Part shown: piece by piece, positions 1 to 10,472 of the stretch
Layout of the letters: each line of letters opens with the position of its first letter
How positions within the stretch are numbered: position 1 is the stretch's first letter
Made by a program: the position numbers and the translations under genes
Notes under the pieces: generated by a model
Told to the model about the DNA's origin: nothing
Databases searched by the model: none
Seen by the model: the letters and a program-made list of their open reading frames with translations, nothing else
Origin: CBDCZY01 sp965224745
Lineage (GTDB): Bacteria; Pseudomonadota; Gammaproteobacteria; Methylococcales; Methylomonadaceae
Assembly: GCA_965224745.1 (NCBI GenBank)
Contig: CBDCZY010000009.1
Location: 186,001 to 250,000 of the forward strand
Reading direction: 5' to 3'
DNA length: 64,000 bases

Positions 1-1397
1 GCAATATCGTGTACTTCTTGCGAAGCCATAACTTGCGATGAATCGACCTCCCAGGTATTCAATATTTTACCTCTAAGCGGCATAATCGCTTGAAACTCCC
101 TTTCTCTCGCTTGTTTAGCCGAACCTCCAGCTGAGTCACCTTCGACTAGGAACAACTCTGAACGATTAATATCTTGGCTTGCACAATCCGCTAATTTCCC
201 CGGTAATGCGGGACCTGTTGTTACTTTTTTACGAATAGCTTTTTTGCCTGAACGAAGCCGTTTTTGTGCGCTTTGGATGGTTATTTCAGCGATTTTTTCA
301 CCCTCTTGCGGGTGTTGGTTAAGCCATAAACTGAAGGTGTCTTTAGCGACACCGGAAACGAACGAGACACATTCGCGAGAGCTTAGCCGCTCTTTGGTTT
401 GACCAGAAAACTGCGGTTCTTCTAATTTGACGGACAATATAAATTGACAATGCTCCCAAACATCTTCGGGCGCTAATTTTACACCTCGAGGCAGTAAATT
501 ACGAAAGTCGCAGAACTCACGTATCGCTTCGGTTAGGCCTGCTCTAAAACCGTTGACATGGGTCCCACCCTGTGGAGTTGGCACCAGGTTGACATAACTT
601 TCAGTCACCGAATCGGAAATATTTTCTACTGACCAGACGACTGCCCATTCAGCGGCTTCCTGATTTCCATTGATGGATCCCATGAATGGTGGATTTGGAA
701 AATAGTCAATTTGCTTCAGTTGATCACATAAATACTCTTGTAAACCATCTTCATAGTACCAACTAAACTCCTCGCCACTTTGCTCATCCAGCAGATTTAT
801 TTGCAATTTCGGACATAAAACGGCTTTTGCACGGAGATTATGTTGTAATTTACTCAATGAGATTTTAGGCGTGTCAAAATACTTTTCATTGGGCCAGAAA
901 TGGACTTTAGTTCCTGTTATAGCTCGTGTCGTTTTACCCAGCTCAACTAGTTCCGATGTTTTTTCCCCTTCGGCAAATTCCATTTGATAAATTTTGCCAT
1001 CACGTTTGATTTCGACAACTAGTTTTTTAGATAACGCGTTCACAACAGAAACACCCACTCCGTGCAAACCACCGGAAAACTGATAACTCTTATTGGAAAA
1101 TTTCCCGCCAGCGTGCAAACGGGTTAGGATGACTTCTACGCCTGGCACACCTTCTTCAGGATGAATATCGACTGGCATGCCGCGACCATTATCTGTCACC
1201 TCGATACCGCCATCCTGGTAAAGGATGACATTGATCTCATCGACATAGCCGACAATGGCTTCATCCACACTATTATCAATGACTTCTTGAGCCAAATGAT
1301 TCGGGCGGTGGGTGTCGGTATACATACCAGGTCTTTTCCTTACCGGATCAAGGCCGCTTAAAACTTCTATTGAAGAAGCGTCATAGTTTTTACTCAT
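1..1397 (-). CDS. parE: DNA topoisomerase IV subunit B (partial, runs off the window start)
   Basis: ParE is the ATPase subunit of topoisomerase IV, which with ParC unlinks daughter chromosomes. Read from the ATG at 1397, the protein starts MSKNYDASSIEVLSGLDPV and continues into the GHKL ATPase fold: the conserved Glu/Asn region (QEVIDNSVDEA), the GRGMPVDIHPEEG loop and the SGGLHGVGVSVVNALS motif. The N terminus matches ParE better than GyrB, whose N terminus is usually longer. Only the N-terminal part (about 465 codons) is inside the window; the TOPRIM part continues to the left. It is divergent from xseB, with about 100 bp between the two starts for both promoters. Confidence 0.93.
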   Translation of the reverse strand, partial: MSKNYDASSIEVLSGLDPVRKRPGMYTDTHRPNHLAQEVIDNSVDEAIVGYVDEINVILYQDGGIEVTDNGRGMPVDIHPEEGVPGVEVILTRLHAGGKFSNKSYQFSGGLHGVGVSVVNALSKKLVVEIKRDGKIYQMEFAEGEKTSELVELGKTTRAITGTKVHFWPNEKYFDTPKISLSKLQHNLRAKAVLCPKLQINLLDEQSGEEFSWYYEDGLQEYLCDQLKQIDYFPNPPFMGSINGNQEAAEWAVVWSVENISDSVTESYVNLVPTPQGGTHVNGFRAGLTEAIREFCDFRNLLPRGVKLAPEDVWEHCQFILSVKLEEPQFSGQTKERLSSRECVSFVSGVAKDTFSLWLNQHPQEGEKIAEITIQSAQKRLRSGKKAIRKKVTTGPALPGKLADCASQDINRSELFLVEGDSAGGSAKQAREREFQAIMPLRGKILNTWEVDSSQVMASQEVHDI

Positions 1398-1494
1398 ATT
1401 TCTGTTGAAAGAAGTTATCGTAAATCAGATATAATAAGCCATTTTTTAAGAAGCTTGATAGTTCAATGGCTTCAGAAATTTTAGTCTTACCACC

Positions 1495-1728
1495 ATGCCG
1501 AAAAAAAAACCAAATGTGTCCTTTGAAGACTCAATGAAGGAACTCGAACAATTAGTTGAAAAGATGGAAGGCGGTGATTTTTCTTTAGAAGAATCACTGG
1601 TGGCTTTCGAACGCGGAATTATATTAACACGAACCTGCCAAAAAGCTTTACAGGAAGCTGAACAAAAAGTTCAGATTCTGTTAGAAGAAAATGGCAAACA
1701 GACTTTAAAACCATATCCTGATGAATAA
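1495..1728 (+). CDS. xseB: Exodeoxyribonuclease VII small subunit
   Basis: This 77-residue protein is XseB, the small helical subunit that coats the large subunit XseA in exonuclease VII, which degrades single-stranded DNA. The family signature is visible as SFEDSMKELEQLVEKMEGGD followed by LSLEESL-like and FERGIILTR helices, a charged coiled-coil hairpin of the usual family length (about 75-80 aa). The stop overlaps the start of ispA by 8 bp, so translation is probably coupled. The xseB-ispA-dxs order is conserved in many gammaproteobacteria. Confidence 0.95.
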   Translation: MPKKKPNVSFEDSMKELEQLVEKMEGGDFSLEESLVAFERGIILTRTCQKALQEAEQKVQILLEENGKQTLKPYPDE

Positions 1729-2617
1729 AACTCTCAGCGAGTTTATACAACTTAGCCAAACCCGCGTTGAAGCAGCGCTAGAAGCACGGCTGCCGAGCGC
1801 TAATGTACTGCCAACCAGGTTACACCAGGCGATGTTATATTCTGTGCTTGAGGGAGGTAAAAGAATGCGTCCAGTTCTGACTTATAGCACTGGCCATGCC
1901 CTCGAAATAGAACCGGATAGATTGGACGGACTAGCTGCCGCTGTCGAATTTATTCATGTTTATTCATTAATTCACGATGATTTACCGGCTATGGATGATG
2001 ATGAACTCAGGCGTGGTAAACCCACTTGCCACATTGCTTTTGATGAAGCGACTGCGATTTTAGCAGGTGATGCCCTACAGGCACTGGCTTTTGACGTTAC
2101 AGCTAATGATTCGTCAATTGATGCTAAGGCGCAACAACGCAATAAAATGATTTCCGTGTTAGCTAAAGCGAGTGGATCCAGGGGTATGGTCGGTGGTCAG
2201 GCAATAGATTTAGAATCAATAGGAAAAGCTTTGACTTTGCCCGAGTTGGAGAACATGCACATTCATAAAACAGGTGCTCTAATTAGCGCCAGTGTTGAAT
2301 TAGCAACGCTACTCGACCCTGAAATAGATTCTAAGTTATCCCAAAAATTACTTCATTATGCCCGTTGTATTGGATTATCTTTTCAAATTATTGATGATAT
2401 CCTTGATGAAGTAAGCGATACACAAACGCTAGGTAAAACCCAAGGCAAAGACAAAAATAACAACAAACCTAATTATCCAGCGCTCATTGGACTAGATGGC
2501 TCAATGAAAAAAGCCAAAGAAATGCACCAACTCGCTATTGCAAGTCTAGATGTTTTTGGCCCTGAAGCTGATCTTCTACGAGATTTATCCCTGTACATCA
2601 TTGAGCGAGATCATTAA
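1721..2617 (+). CDS. ispA: Farnesyl diphosphate synthase (polyprenyl synthetase)
   Basis: IspA condenses dimethylallyl/geranyl diphosphate with isopentenyl diphosphate to give farnesyl diphosphate in the cytosol. The 298-residue protein has the first aspartate-rich motif at residues 86-94 (HDDLPAMDDD), where the two residues between Asp pairs identify a bacterial-type short-chain synthase. The second motif (DDILDEVSD) lies near residue 226, and the GGKRMRP substrate-binding segment is near residue 45. The ATG overlaps the xseB stop. It feeds on the product of the MEP pathway that begins with dxs, the next gene. Confidence 0.95.
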   Translation: MNKTLSEFIQLSQTRVEAALEARLPSANVLPTRLHQAMLYSVLEGGKRMRPVLTYSTGHALEIEPDRLDGLAAAVEFIHVYSLIHDDLPAMDDDELRRGKPTCHIAFDEATAILAGDALQALAFDVTANDSSIDAKAQQRNKMISVLAKASGSRGMVGGQAIDLESIGKALTLPELENMHIHKTGALISASVELATLLDPEIDSKLSQKLLHYARCIGLSFQIIDDILDEVSDTQTLGKTQGKDKNNNKPNYPALIGLDGSMKKAKEMHQLAIASLDVFGPEADLLRDLSLYIIERDH

Positions 2618-2679
2618 CGTTTGTTGTCCCTATAGATTCCCAACAGAAGCTCTCCTTTAATTATCATTCCTTCTACCAC

Positions 2680-4547
2680 ATGCAGCAAGACGAACGATTG
2701 AGCTACCCACTATTAAGCGAGATAGACCAGCCATCAGACTTGAGGGCCATGTCGTCGAGTCAGCTTAAGCCGCTAGCCCAGGAGTTACGGGATTTTTTGT
2801 TATATAGCGTGAGTCAATCGGGCGGTCATTTTTCTGCTGGTTTGGGTACCGTAGAACTGACGGTTGCTTTGCATTACGTATTCGACACACCGGACGACTT
2901 TTTGGTTTGGGATGTCGGACATCAAGCCTACCCACATAAAATTTTAACCGGTCGCCGTGATAGCCTGATCACCATCAGACAACGCGATGGCGTGTCAGCA
3001 TTTCCCAATCGCGCAGAAAGTCCCTATGACTGTTTCGGAGTCGGACATTCCAGCACATCTATCAGTGCTGCCTTAGGGATGGCCATAGCATCGGCTGAAC
3101 AAGGCAAAGACCGGCATGCTATAGCGATTATTGGCGATGGTGGCATTACCGGTGGCATGGCCTTTGAAGCGCTGAATCATGCCGGTGCGTTAGACGCCAA
3201 TCTGTTGGTCATTTTGAATGATAATGACATGTCGATTTCACCGAATGTTGGCGCACTCAATAACTATCTCGCCAAAGTGCTCTCAGGAAAATTGTATTCA
3301 ACTGTTCGTGAAGAAAGCAAAAAAGTTCTGAGTCGAATGCCGAGCGTCTGGGAATTAGCCCGCAAGACCGAAGAGCATGTTAAAGGCATGGTCGCTCCAG
3401 GCACTTTGTTTGAAGAATTAGGTTTTAACTATATTGGACCGATTGATGGCCATGACATCGATACATTGGTTCCCACGCTACGTAATCTGAAAAGCCTAAG
3501 TGGGCCACGTTTTTTGCACATTGTCACACAAAAAGGCAAAGGCTATCGACCCGCTGAAAAGGATCCGATTGCTTATCATGGTGTTACACCGTTTGACCCT
3601 GCCCAAGATCATTTACCGACCTCAAAACCTTCGAAACCGACTTATACCAAAGTATTTGGCCAGTGGTTGTGTGACATGGCTGAGCAAGATAAGCGTTTAC
3701 TGGCCATCACACCCGCCATGCGTGAAGGTTCTGGCCTGGTGGAATTTTCCAAACGTTTCCCTGAACGTTATTTTGATGTAGCAATTGCCGAGCAGCATTG
3801 TGTCACGTTAGCGGGAGGCATGGCCTGTGAAGGTGCAAAACCGGTGGTCGCGATTTATTCAACGTTTTTGCAACGCGCGTACGATCAATTGATCCATGAT
3901 GTGGCTTTACAGAATTTACCTGTTTTGTTTGCCATTGATCGAGCCGGTTTAGTGGGACCGGATGGTCCGACCCATGCGGGTATTTCGATTTAACCTATTT
4001 ACGTTGTATTCCCAACATGGTGGTGATGGCGCCCGCCGATGAAAATGAGTGTCGGCAGATGTTGTACACTGGTTTTCTGCATGAGGGGCCTGCGGCGGTA
4101 CGCTATCCAAGAGGGGCTGGTCCAGGCATTGCTGTCGAAAAAACGATGACGGCCTTACCGCTGGGACGAGCTGAAATCAAGCTGACGGGTAAGAAGATCG
4201 CAATTTTAGCGTTTGGTACGATGGTGACACCAGCGCTTGAGGTCGGTAAAACGTTGGGCGCTACGGTGGTTAACATGCGTTTTGTTAAACCGTTGGATGA
4301 AAAACTTATCCTGGAGATGGCCCAAAATCATGATCGTCTTGTGACAGTAGAAGAAAATACTATCGCGGGCGGTGCTGGCAGTGCTGTCAATGAGTTCTTA
4401 CAGCAGCAAAACATTTGGATGCCGGTATTAAACCTGGGCTTAAAAGACGAATATGTCGAACAAGGGACCCGCGAGGAATTACTCAGCTATTGTGAACTCG
4501 ATGTTCAGGGTATTTTGCAAAATATTACTGGTTCTTCACCAGAATAA
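2680..4547 (+). CDS. dxs: 1-deoxy-D-xylulose-5-phosphate synthase, interrupted by a one-base frameshift
   Basis: DXS makes 1-deoxy-D-xylulose 5-phosphate from pyruvate and glyceraldehyde 3-phosphate (thiamine-diphosphate enzyme, first MEP step). The 5' frame (2680-3993) has the SGGHFSAGLGTVELT start region, the ThDP motif GDGGITGGMAFEALNHAG and the transketolase Pyr domain up to DGPTHAG. The reading then breaks. The residues expected next, SFDLTYLRCIPNMVVMAPADE, are encoded in the next frame from about 3984, and the frame stays open to 4547. A single missing base near 3982 explains everything; the rest is full length (about 620 aa) and shows no decay. Because dxs is normally essential, a sequencing or assembly error is the likeliest reason. 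The alternatives are a real mutation with a second dxs elsewhere, or recoding. Confidence 0.9.
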
Positions 4548-4591
4548 AGGGAGATAATAATTCCTATTGATCGACTAAAAAATTAACTGAC

Positions 4592-5356
4592 ATGCTGCAA
4601 ATCGAACAGCTTCCTGTACTGACCGACAATTACATCTACCTGTTACACGATGATGTAACTGACCAAACGGCAGTGGTTGATCCCGCGCTGAGTGAACCCG
4701 TTCTGCAAGCATTAAAAAAACATGGCTGGCATTTAGATTACATACTAAATACTCATCATCATGGAGATCATGTTGGGGGTAACTTACAACTGAAAAAAGC
4801 CACAGGTTGCAAAATTATTGGCTCGGTATACGACCAGTACCGAATCCCGGAAATTGATCAAACAGTCACTGAAGGGGATGAAATTCAACTTGGTTCACAA
4901 ACCGCTAAAGTATTATTCACCCCTGGTCATACCTTAGGTCATATCAACTACTACTTTGCAGACAATGCTGCTTTATTTTGTGGCGATACCTTGTTTAAAA
5001 TGGGTTGCGGTCGTTTGTTTGAAGGCAGCGCAGAACAAATGTGGCAATCTATGCTGCAACTAAAAGCCTTACCTGAGAAAACACGTGTTTACTGTGCCCA
5101 TGAATATTCGCAAAATAATGGCCAGTTTGCCTTAACGTTGGAGGATGACAACCCAGTACTGCAACAAACCATGATTGAAGTACGACAATGCAGGTTGCAG
5201 AATTTACCCACCGTACCGACAACGATTGGTCTTGAACAAGCTACTAACCCATTCTTTAGACCCGACAGCCCCACCATTCAACAAAAACTACAATTGGAAA
5301 ACCATCCTTTAGTAGATGTCTTTGCGGAAATCAGACGCCGGAAAGATCATTTTTAG
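4592..5356 (+). CDS. gloB: Hydroxyacylglutathione hydrolase (glyoxalase II)
   Basis: Glyoxalase II hydrolyses S-D-lactoylglutathione to D-lactate and glutathione, finishing methylglyoxal detoxification. The 254-residue protein is of normal length. It has the metallo-beta-lactamase THHHGDH motif at residues 54-60, the GHTLGH segment near residue 113, the FCGDTLF metal-bridging Asp and the CAHEYSQNN motif typical of GloB. It follows dxs on the same strand after about 45 bp and could be co-transcribed. It ends facing the large membrane-protein gene. Confidence 0.94.
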   Translation: MLQIEQLPVLTDNYIYLLHDDVTDQTAVVDPALSEPVLQALKKHGWHLDYILNTHHHGDHVGGNLQLKKATGCKIIGSVYDQYRIPEIDQTVTEGDEIQLGSQTAKVLFTPGHTLGHINYYFADNAALFCGDTLFKMGCGRLFEGSAEQMWQSMLQLKALPEKTRVYCAHEYSQNNGQFALTLEDDNPVLQQTMIEVRQCRLQNLPTVPTTIGLEQATNPFFRPDSPTIQQKLQLENHPLVDVFAEIRRRKDHF

Positions 5357-5390
5357 TCATCGATAACCTCTAGCTTTACTTTTCCACAGT

Positions 5391-8300
5391 TTAGCTGGCC
5401 TTAATATTATCCACTTTTGATGATTTATCTTGTTTGGCTGCTGACTTCCAGATACCTCCAGTAGCAAAACATTCCCAACCCCATTTCAGCCAGCTTAGCA
5501 ACGATGCTGCTAACCATAGTGACCAAAGCAACATCAAAATGCGGTAGATGACCACAGGTACTGAAACAATTGTCGCTGTTGGTAAAACTGCATCACTCCG
5601 ATCTTGAAACCAATTCAATTGATATGGGGTGGACTGATTTCCTGCAATTTGCATATTTGGAGATCCTAACAATCCATTTTGAACCGCCATGATGAGAACT
5701 ATTAGCGATAAGAGCGTTAAAACCACAATCCCTACTTGAGCCAAATTGAACATAGTTGTATTTGTTATCAAATCTCGTTGTTTTATTCCCAACACTATAA
5801 TCCAGGCTATCACCAATAATGCTGGTTCAATTGCCACCTGACTCAAACCGATGAACAATAAAAACCAATGCCAACTTTTCAATGGCGTAAATGAGATCAG
5901 TCCCATAGCCGCAGATAGCAAAAAAAGTACTAGCACTACGCCCCAGAATAAAACCGCAGGTCCTAATTGTGGGCCAGATAACCACAGCACCCAACGATCA
6001 TGGCCCAACCGAACTTTAATCTGATGATTAACACTTGCTGTTTCCATGTCGACTGCCGGGGTGGAAATGACGGTATCAATAGCTGCGGAGTCACGCCAGT
6101 TCAGCTTAATTGACTGTTTGCCAGGATGAATGGGAATAGTGACTTGCCGTTCCATTTGACGAATGGGTTGTGTAACTTCATCCATCGACACCGACTGCAG
6201 CTGACTATTTGGCGGTATACGAACAAGATGCTTTCCTCCTTGAGAACTTCTAAGGTTATATTGCAACGTGACATCACGACTTCGCTTACCTGGTTTCACC
6301 AATAACTCACTATGGTCGATAGTCATTGTTTGGCCTTGAACCCCTTCTGGTCGAGTAATGTTAAGCGTAACAATCTCACCGGGCCATGGCCGCCACTCTG
6401 GCAACCAGCGTTGCTGGTTATTCTGCTGATAAACTACCGTAAGCCCCTCGGATGTTAAATGCCAAATTGGACTAACATCAACGCGCCAAACTTCTGACCA
6501 ATCATTAGTTTTAGGTGCTGTCAAAACAAGATTAGCTTGTTTTTTCAAGGCCGACTCCCATTGCAGACTAGTTCGGTTAGCGGGCATATTGACTAACACT
6601 TCATTATTTTTTACTCGCACACCAGCGGATAAAACTTTTTCACCCTGCAGCAAAGGAATCTTTTTGATAATGGGCGAGTCAGCTGGTGTCACACGTTTAA
6701 CTTGAGTTACGACACGCCAATCTAATCCGAGATATAGGGTACGCTCTACAAAGAAATACGGTGGTAATGCAACTGCTTCCAACTCGGTCTTTAAATTATT
6801 AGCAGTTGTACCTGAATGAATTCGAGAAAATTGCAATTGATTATCAACCTGACCATGCTCATGAATACCTTCAATTGACCAGCCTGTTTCATCATGCTCT
6901 ACAAGATGTGGTTTCAAGACCATAGGGACTGAAAACTGGCTGGCAGCCGGAACTTTGCCAAGCAATAAAATTTGGTGAATCCCTTGAGGAACGTTAAGCC
7001 ATAAATTACCTTCTTGAGAACGAAATAAGGCGCTAGCAGGTTCTCCATCCAAATTAATTTGATTTGGGAGCCACTGTCCGGCTATTGCAGGCAACGGTAC
7101 CGCAACATTATGTTCACTATGTAATTCCAGTTGTATCTTTAAAGTTGTCTCATTAATGTTTACACTCATGCGCGACATTTCAGCGCACCGGGGATGACAT
7201 TCCGGGGGTTCCAATAAACGTTTTTGTAAGGTATCGAGTAACGTTTGATTAGGGTACTCGGCATGGGCTTCTTGAATTGGGAAGCTACTCATAACAAACA
7301 GACCCATCAACAGTAATGGAGTGTCAATAACTTTTCGATTAAAGCGTAATTTTCCTGCTAACCCACTCATCATTAGAACCAGAATTGACAAGGCAATGAT
7401 ACGAATAAAGTTGAGAACCATTGTCATGGAGGGGGTCAAATACCACAACTTTATTTGTTGTTCGTTACTGACAGGTCCATTCCACGACAACTTCACTTTA
7501 GTCCACTGCCATTGCGGCAAACCAGGACCCGTTTGTATATTTGCATTTGGGTCAGTTCGCTCTACATTGTCGAGTTGCTTTTTAGCATAACGCAATGTTT
7601 TTTTGATAGTCGGTGACACTTTTGCCATCGATCGCGCACCATAACTTTCCGATTGAATACTATCTTTCGAGGATCCTAAGAGCTCTTCATTAAAATCAGT
7701 ACCCTGATTGAGGTTAGACATAGGCCGAATCTGTTGCCAGGGTTTTTCTAATTGTGGATAAAGGGCAGTTCTAACCTGGTTGACCATGAAGGGTATAGCA
7801 ATAACCAATAGCCCGATCCAGCTCAAATTACGATAAACCTTTATCAATAAGGCAAATTTGTTATCTGGTAAAACTCTTAATAAAGCAGTTGCGGCCAAAA
7901 TGTTTAGCCATATATATCGTGGCGCCCCAGGCTCATACCAGATAAGTGCAAAAGTTATTAGTGTTAACAAACCCCATCCAATATGCCACAAACGACTTAC
8001 ACTGAGGGCTATTATCAACACTACAAATAAATCCAGTAACGTCCACCGATAAAACCAAGTGTCTGGAATATTATCCACACCACTGGCAGCTAGCAATCGC
8101 CAACCCGGCGGCAAATTTAATGTAGCTTCGACACGGTTGAAATCTTGTTTCCAGCCAACTGCATTGAGTTCGGAAATAGACTGTTCGAAGCGGCTGTCTG
8201 CGGTTAAATTGACGAGTCCTTTTCTCAATTCGACACCAATATCATTGCTGGCAGGCACTTGAGTCAACAATTGGTTTTCTTCATCAATGGTAACTTGCCC

Positions 8301-9473
8301 TGGTTGCATCCCCGGTTGTATATTGAGTCGCCAGCCGTTGGTGATAATACCTTTGATTTGGTCACGAATAGTGTAGCCCGTGCCAGCAAAATCAAGCCAA
8401 AGACTGCGGTTAAGAGTCAGTTGATTAGGCCCAGGCTCCGAATCACCACGCCTTATCACTTTAAAAACAAGTGCTTCACCTGACAATAGTTGATAAGCAG
8501 GAAGTTTTTTCCAGGCTTTCGGTAAATTCGTCAGATTAGGATCAATCACTTTGGCGTCTGAAATTTCGACCACTCGTTGATAAGGTTTGGCATCAAAACT
8601 CCAAATTTCAGTTTCCGGCCATTCCTTTGTATTAGGTCTTAATACGAGTTTGCTTACGGGCTTTGGATGCCTTGCTAAAAGTTCTATTTGCCATCGCCCT
8701 GGCTTGGCTTGCAGTAATAATCTACCATCGGCTTCTAAACTTACCGGAAGCCGACTATCAAGGTTCATTGGTACAAAACCTTCCAGCAAAGGATTACCCA
8801 GATGGATATCGCGTTGTTTTCCAGATATCTCTATCTCCAGGTGAGTCAAAACCTGCATGGGAATATCATCTATAATGCGACGATAGACGTGCAAGGATAA
8901 TTTGTTTTGCTGATTTTTGTTGTTGAACTGACTTTGTGCTTTGTCTTTCAGCCATAGTTGGCTGCCTTTGATAGCTGGCGTAGTAATGGTTTTGCCTTGC
9001 AGCGTTAGTTCAATGATTCCAGTATTTTCAGGAATGGTTAAATGATCTGGAATGTGGTCCCAAATAAAATTACCCGTTATTTGGTAATTTCCTTTTTTTA
9101 AAAAGAGTGTCGGCCTACCCTGCCTTTCTATGACTGCAACAGGTTTTTCATTAATGGTGACTTGCTGCGGCCAATGTTTAGTGTCACCAGGTAAAGTGAT
9201 CCAATTATCAGCAAAAACTAGCCAACGCGAAGAAAAAGTTGATTTAATTGGTTCCAGTTGTAAGGTCAAGTAGCTCGGCCAACTACAATGTTTTTGCTTG
9301 GTTGCCTTAAAGTTGACCGGGCAAAAGATGTCTGTTTTATCCTGTAAAACCCAATCTACCCAGGGTTTCAATGGCTCAGGCACTTCCTCTGGCAATAGCG
9401 GTTTTGCCTGGACTTGAAAAACAAATAGACAAATCACCAACACTAACGAACGATAACAATTTAAACATCGCAT
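5391..9473 (-). CDS. Very large exported/membrane protein of unknown function
   Basis: I do not recognise a named family. I prefer the ATG at 9473 (1360 aa), which has a G-rich ribosome-binding stretch just upstream; a TTG 12 bp further upstream is the alternative. The N terminus is a clear signal peptide (MRCLNCYRSLVLVICLFVFQ, then VQA). Long beta-rich, presumably periplasmic, segments alternate with hydrophobic clusters at about residues 480-570, 690-740 and 1190-1360. A second signal-like sequence (SSFPIQEAHA) follows the middle cluster, as if two related exported halves had been joined. The second half has four Cys within PPECHPRCAEMSRM and nearby. The stop faces gloB convergently. A role in envelope or polysaccharide assembly is only a guess. 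Confidence 0.8.
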   Translation of the reverse strand: MRCLNCYRSLVLVICLFVFQVQAKPLLPEEVPEPLKPWVDWVLQDKTDIFCPVNFKATKQKHCSWPSYLTLQLEPIKSTFSSRWLVFADNWITLPGDTKHWPQQVTINEKPVAVIERQGRPTLFLKKGNYQITGNFIWDHIPDHLTIPENTGIIELTLQGKTITTPAIKGSQLWLKDKAQSQFNNKNQQNKLSLHVYRRIIDDIPMQVLTHLEIEISGKQRDIHLGNPLLEGFVPMNLDSRLPVSLEADGRLLLQAKPGRWQIELLARHPKPVSKLVLRPNTKEWPETEIWSFDAKPYQRVVEISDAKVIDPNLTNLPKAWKKLPAYQLLSGEALVFKVIRRGDSEPGPNQLTLNRSLWLDFAGTGYTIRDQIKGIITNGWRLNIQPGMQPGQVTIDEENQLLTQVPASNDIGVELRKGLVNLTADSRFEQSISELNAVGWKQDFNRVEATLNLPPGWRLLAASGVDNIPDTWFYRWTLLDLFVVLIIALSVSRLWHIGWGLLTLITFALIWYEPGAPRYIWLNILAATALLRVLPDNKFALLIKVYRNLSWIGLLVIAIPFMVNQVRTALYPQLEKPWQQIRPMSNLNQGTDFNEELLGSSKDSIQSESYGARSMAKVSPTIKKTLRYAKKQLDNVERTDPNANIQTGPGLPQWQWTKVKLSWNGPVSNEQQIKLWYLTPSMTMVLNFIRIIALSILVLMMSGLAGKLRFNRKVIDTPLLLMGLFVMSSFPIQEAHAEYPNQTLLDTLQKRLLEPPECHPRCAEMSRMSVNINETTLKIQLELHSEHNVAVPLPAIAGQWLPNQINLDGEPASALFRSQEGNLWLNVPQGIHQILLLGKVPAASQFSVPMVLKPHLVEHDETGWSIEGIHEHGQVDNQLQFSRIHSGTTANNLKTELEAVALPPYFFVERTLYLGLDWRVVTQVKRVTPADSPIIKKIPLLQGEKVLSAGVRVKNNEVLVNMPANRTSLQWESALKKQANLVLTAPKTNDWSEVWRVDVSPIWHLTSEGLTVVYQQNNQQRWLPEWRPWPGEIVTLNITRPEGVQGQTMTIDHSELLVKPGKRSRDVTLQYNLRSSQGGKHLVRIPPNSQLQSVSMDEVTQPIRQMERQVTIPIHPGKQSIKLNWRDSAAIDTVISTPAVDMETASVNHQIKVRLGHDRWVLWLSGPQLGPAVLFWGVVLVLFLLSAAMGLISFTPLKSWHWFLLFIGLSQVAIEPALLVIAWIIVLGIKQRDLITNTTMFNLAQVGIVVLTLLSLIVLIMAVQNGLLGSPNMQIAGNQSTPYQLNWFQDRSDAVLPTATIVSVPVVIYRILMLLWSLWLAASLLSWLKWGWECFATGGIWKSAAKQDKSSKVDNIKAS

Positions 9474-9589
9474 ATCACCCCCCAAGCTAACGCTTCATTG
9501 TTTTTATAAGGCGGTGTACGAGACTGGTTGTTGATGTTTTCGCCTCTTGGAAACTTTAAACAAAATTGACAAACTTTGCTCGGTTTCCC

Positions 9590-10030
9590 TTACCACTCAC
9601 CAACATTTTGCATTGAGACCCAAGGCTCCGTGGGCGCTAAAGCCTCTCCCTTTTGTAATAATTCTATAGAAATATTATCTGGAGAGCGGATAAAGGCCAT
9701 CCATCCATCTCTCGGTGGTCGACTGATGGTAACGCCTTGATCTTGGAGGTTCTGGCAAATCTCATAAATATTGTCGACTTCGAACGCTAAATGACCGAAA
9801 TTTCTGCCGCCTGAATATTGTTCAGGATCCCAGTTATATGTTAATTCTACCAATGGCGATTCGGATCCGGCCACCTGTGTGCTATCGTTGGCAGCATTTA
9901 AATAGACTAGAGTAAACCGCCCTGCCTCACTTTCGATGCGTTTAAATTCAATTAAGCCAAGCTTATTGCAAAAAAAATCCAGAGATTGATCTAAATCACT
10001 GACCCGGATCATGGTGTGTAAAAAGCGCAT
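9590..10030 (-). CDS. gloA: Glyoxalase I-like VOC-superfamily protein
   Basis: This 146-residue protein has the fold and length of lactoylglutathione lyase (GloA), which isomerises the methylglyoxal-glutathione hemithioacetal. Candidate metal ligands are in the classic places: His in MRFLHTMIRVSDLDQS, Glu in SPLVELTYNWD, His in NFGHLAFEVDN and Glu in NISIELLQKG. The segments SLDFFCNKLGL and YSGGRNFGHLAFEVDNI are characteristic of true GloA. I chose the ATG at 10030 because AAGGAGG lies 8 nt upstream; an in-frame ATG 18 bp earlier has no such site. Together with gloB nearby this supplies the methylglyoxal pathway. A divergent VOC dioxygenase is less likely. Confidence 0.85.
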   Translation of the reverse strand: MRFLHTMIRVSDLDQSLDFFCNKLGLIEFKRIESEAGRFTLVYLNAANDSTQVAGSESPLVELTYNWDPEQYSGGRNFGHLAFEVDNIYEICQNLQDQGVTISRPPRDGWMAFIRSPDNISIELLQKGEALAPTEPWVSMQNVGEW

Positions 10031-10472
10031 TGCCTTGTCCTCCTTCAACTCATTTCAACAAGATATAAGGATTCAGCGAAAGATATGAGATAAATCGTTG
10101 TCACAGATCAATTATTGTCGATCTCAGCACAATCCTCAAATTCAGTCCTGACGATAATTCAGATCATACCATCAAAAAAACTTGTTTATTAATATTGGGA
10201 TAAATTGAGATGAAAAGGCAATGCTTTTCTCTATGGCAATCTATTGGTCTAAGACGATCATTAAAAATTGGGTAGTCCGTGGTGTCGTGTTAAAACCGAT
10301 AAAAGCTTTTGAAAGGAAATGCACAAAAAACACCCTGGCTAAAATTTTTTCAGCAGTCTTGATTTTATAGGTATAGTTTGCCCTTTCAAATCAGCGGGTG
10401 TAATCCGTTAATATTGTAAAGAAACATTATTTTCAAAGAGAGAACTTCCTTGTTCTTCTTTGGATTTTATCG
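10031..10472. other. Intergenic region without a recognisable gene
   Basis: About 440 bp between the glyoxalase gene and the 3' end of the dockerin-repeat gene. I see no supported coding frame, RNA gene or clear terminator. It should contain the glyoxalase promoter, probably in the AT-rich part near 10080-10200. Confidence 0.5.

Noticed and set aside
7321..8875. Open frames opposite the large membrane protein gene
   Set aside because: They are antisense shadows without ribosome-binding sites or domain likeness.
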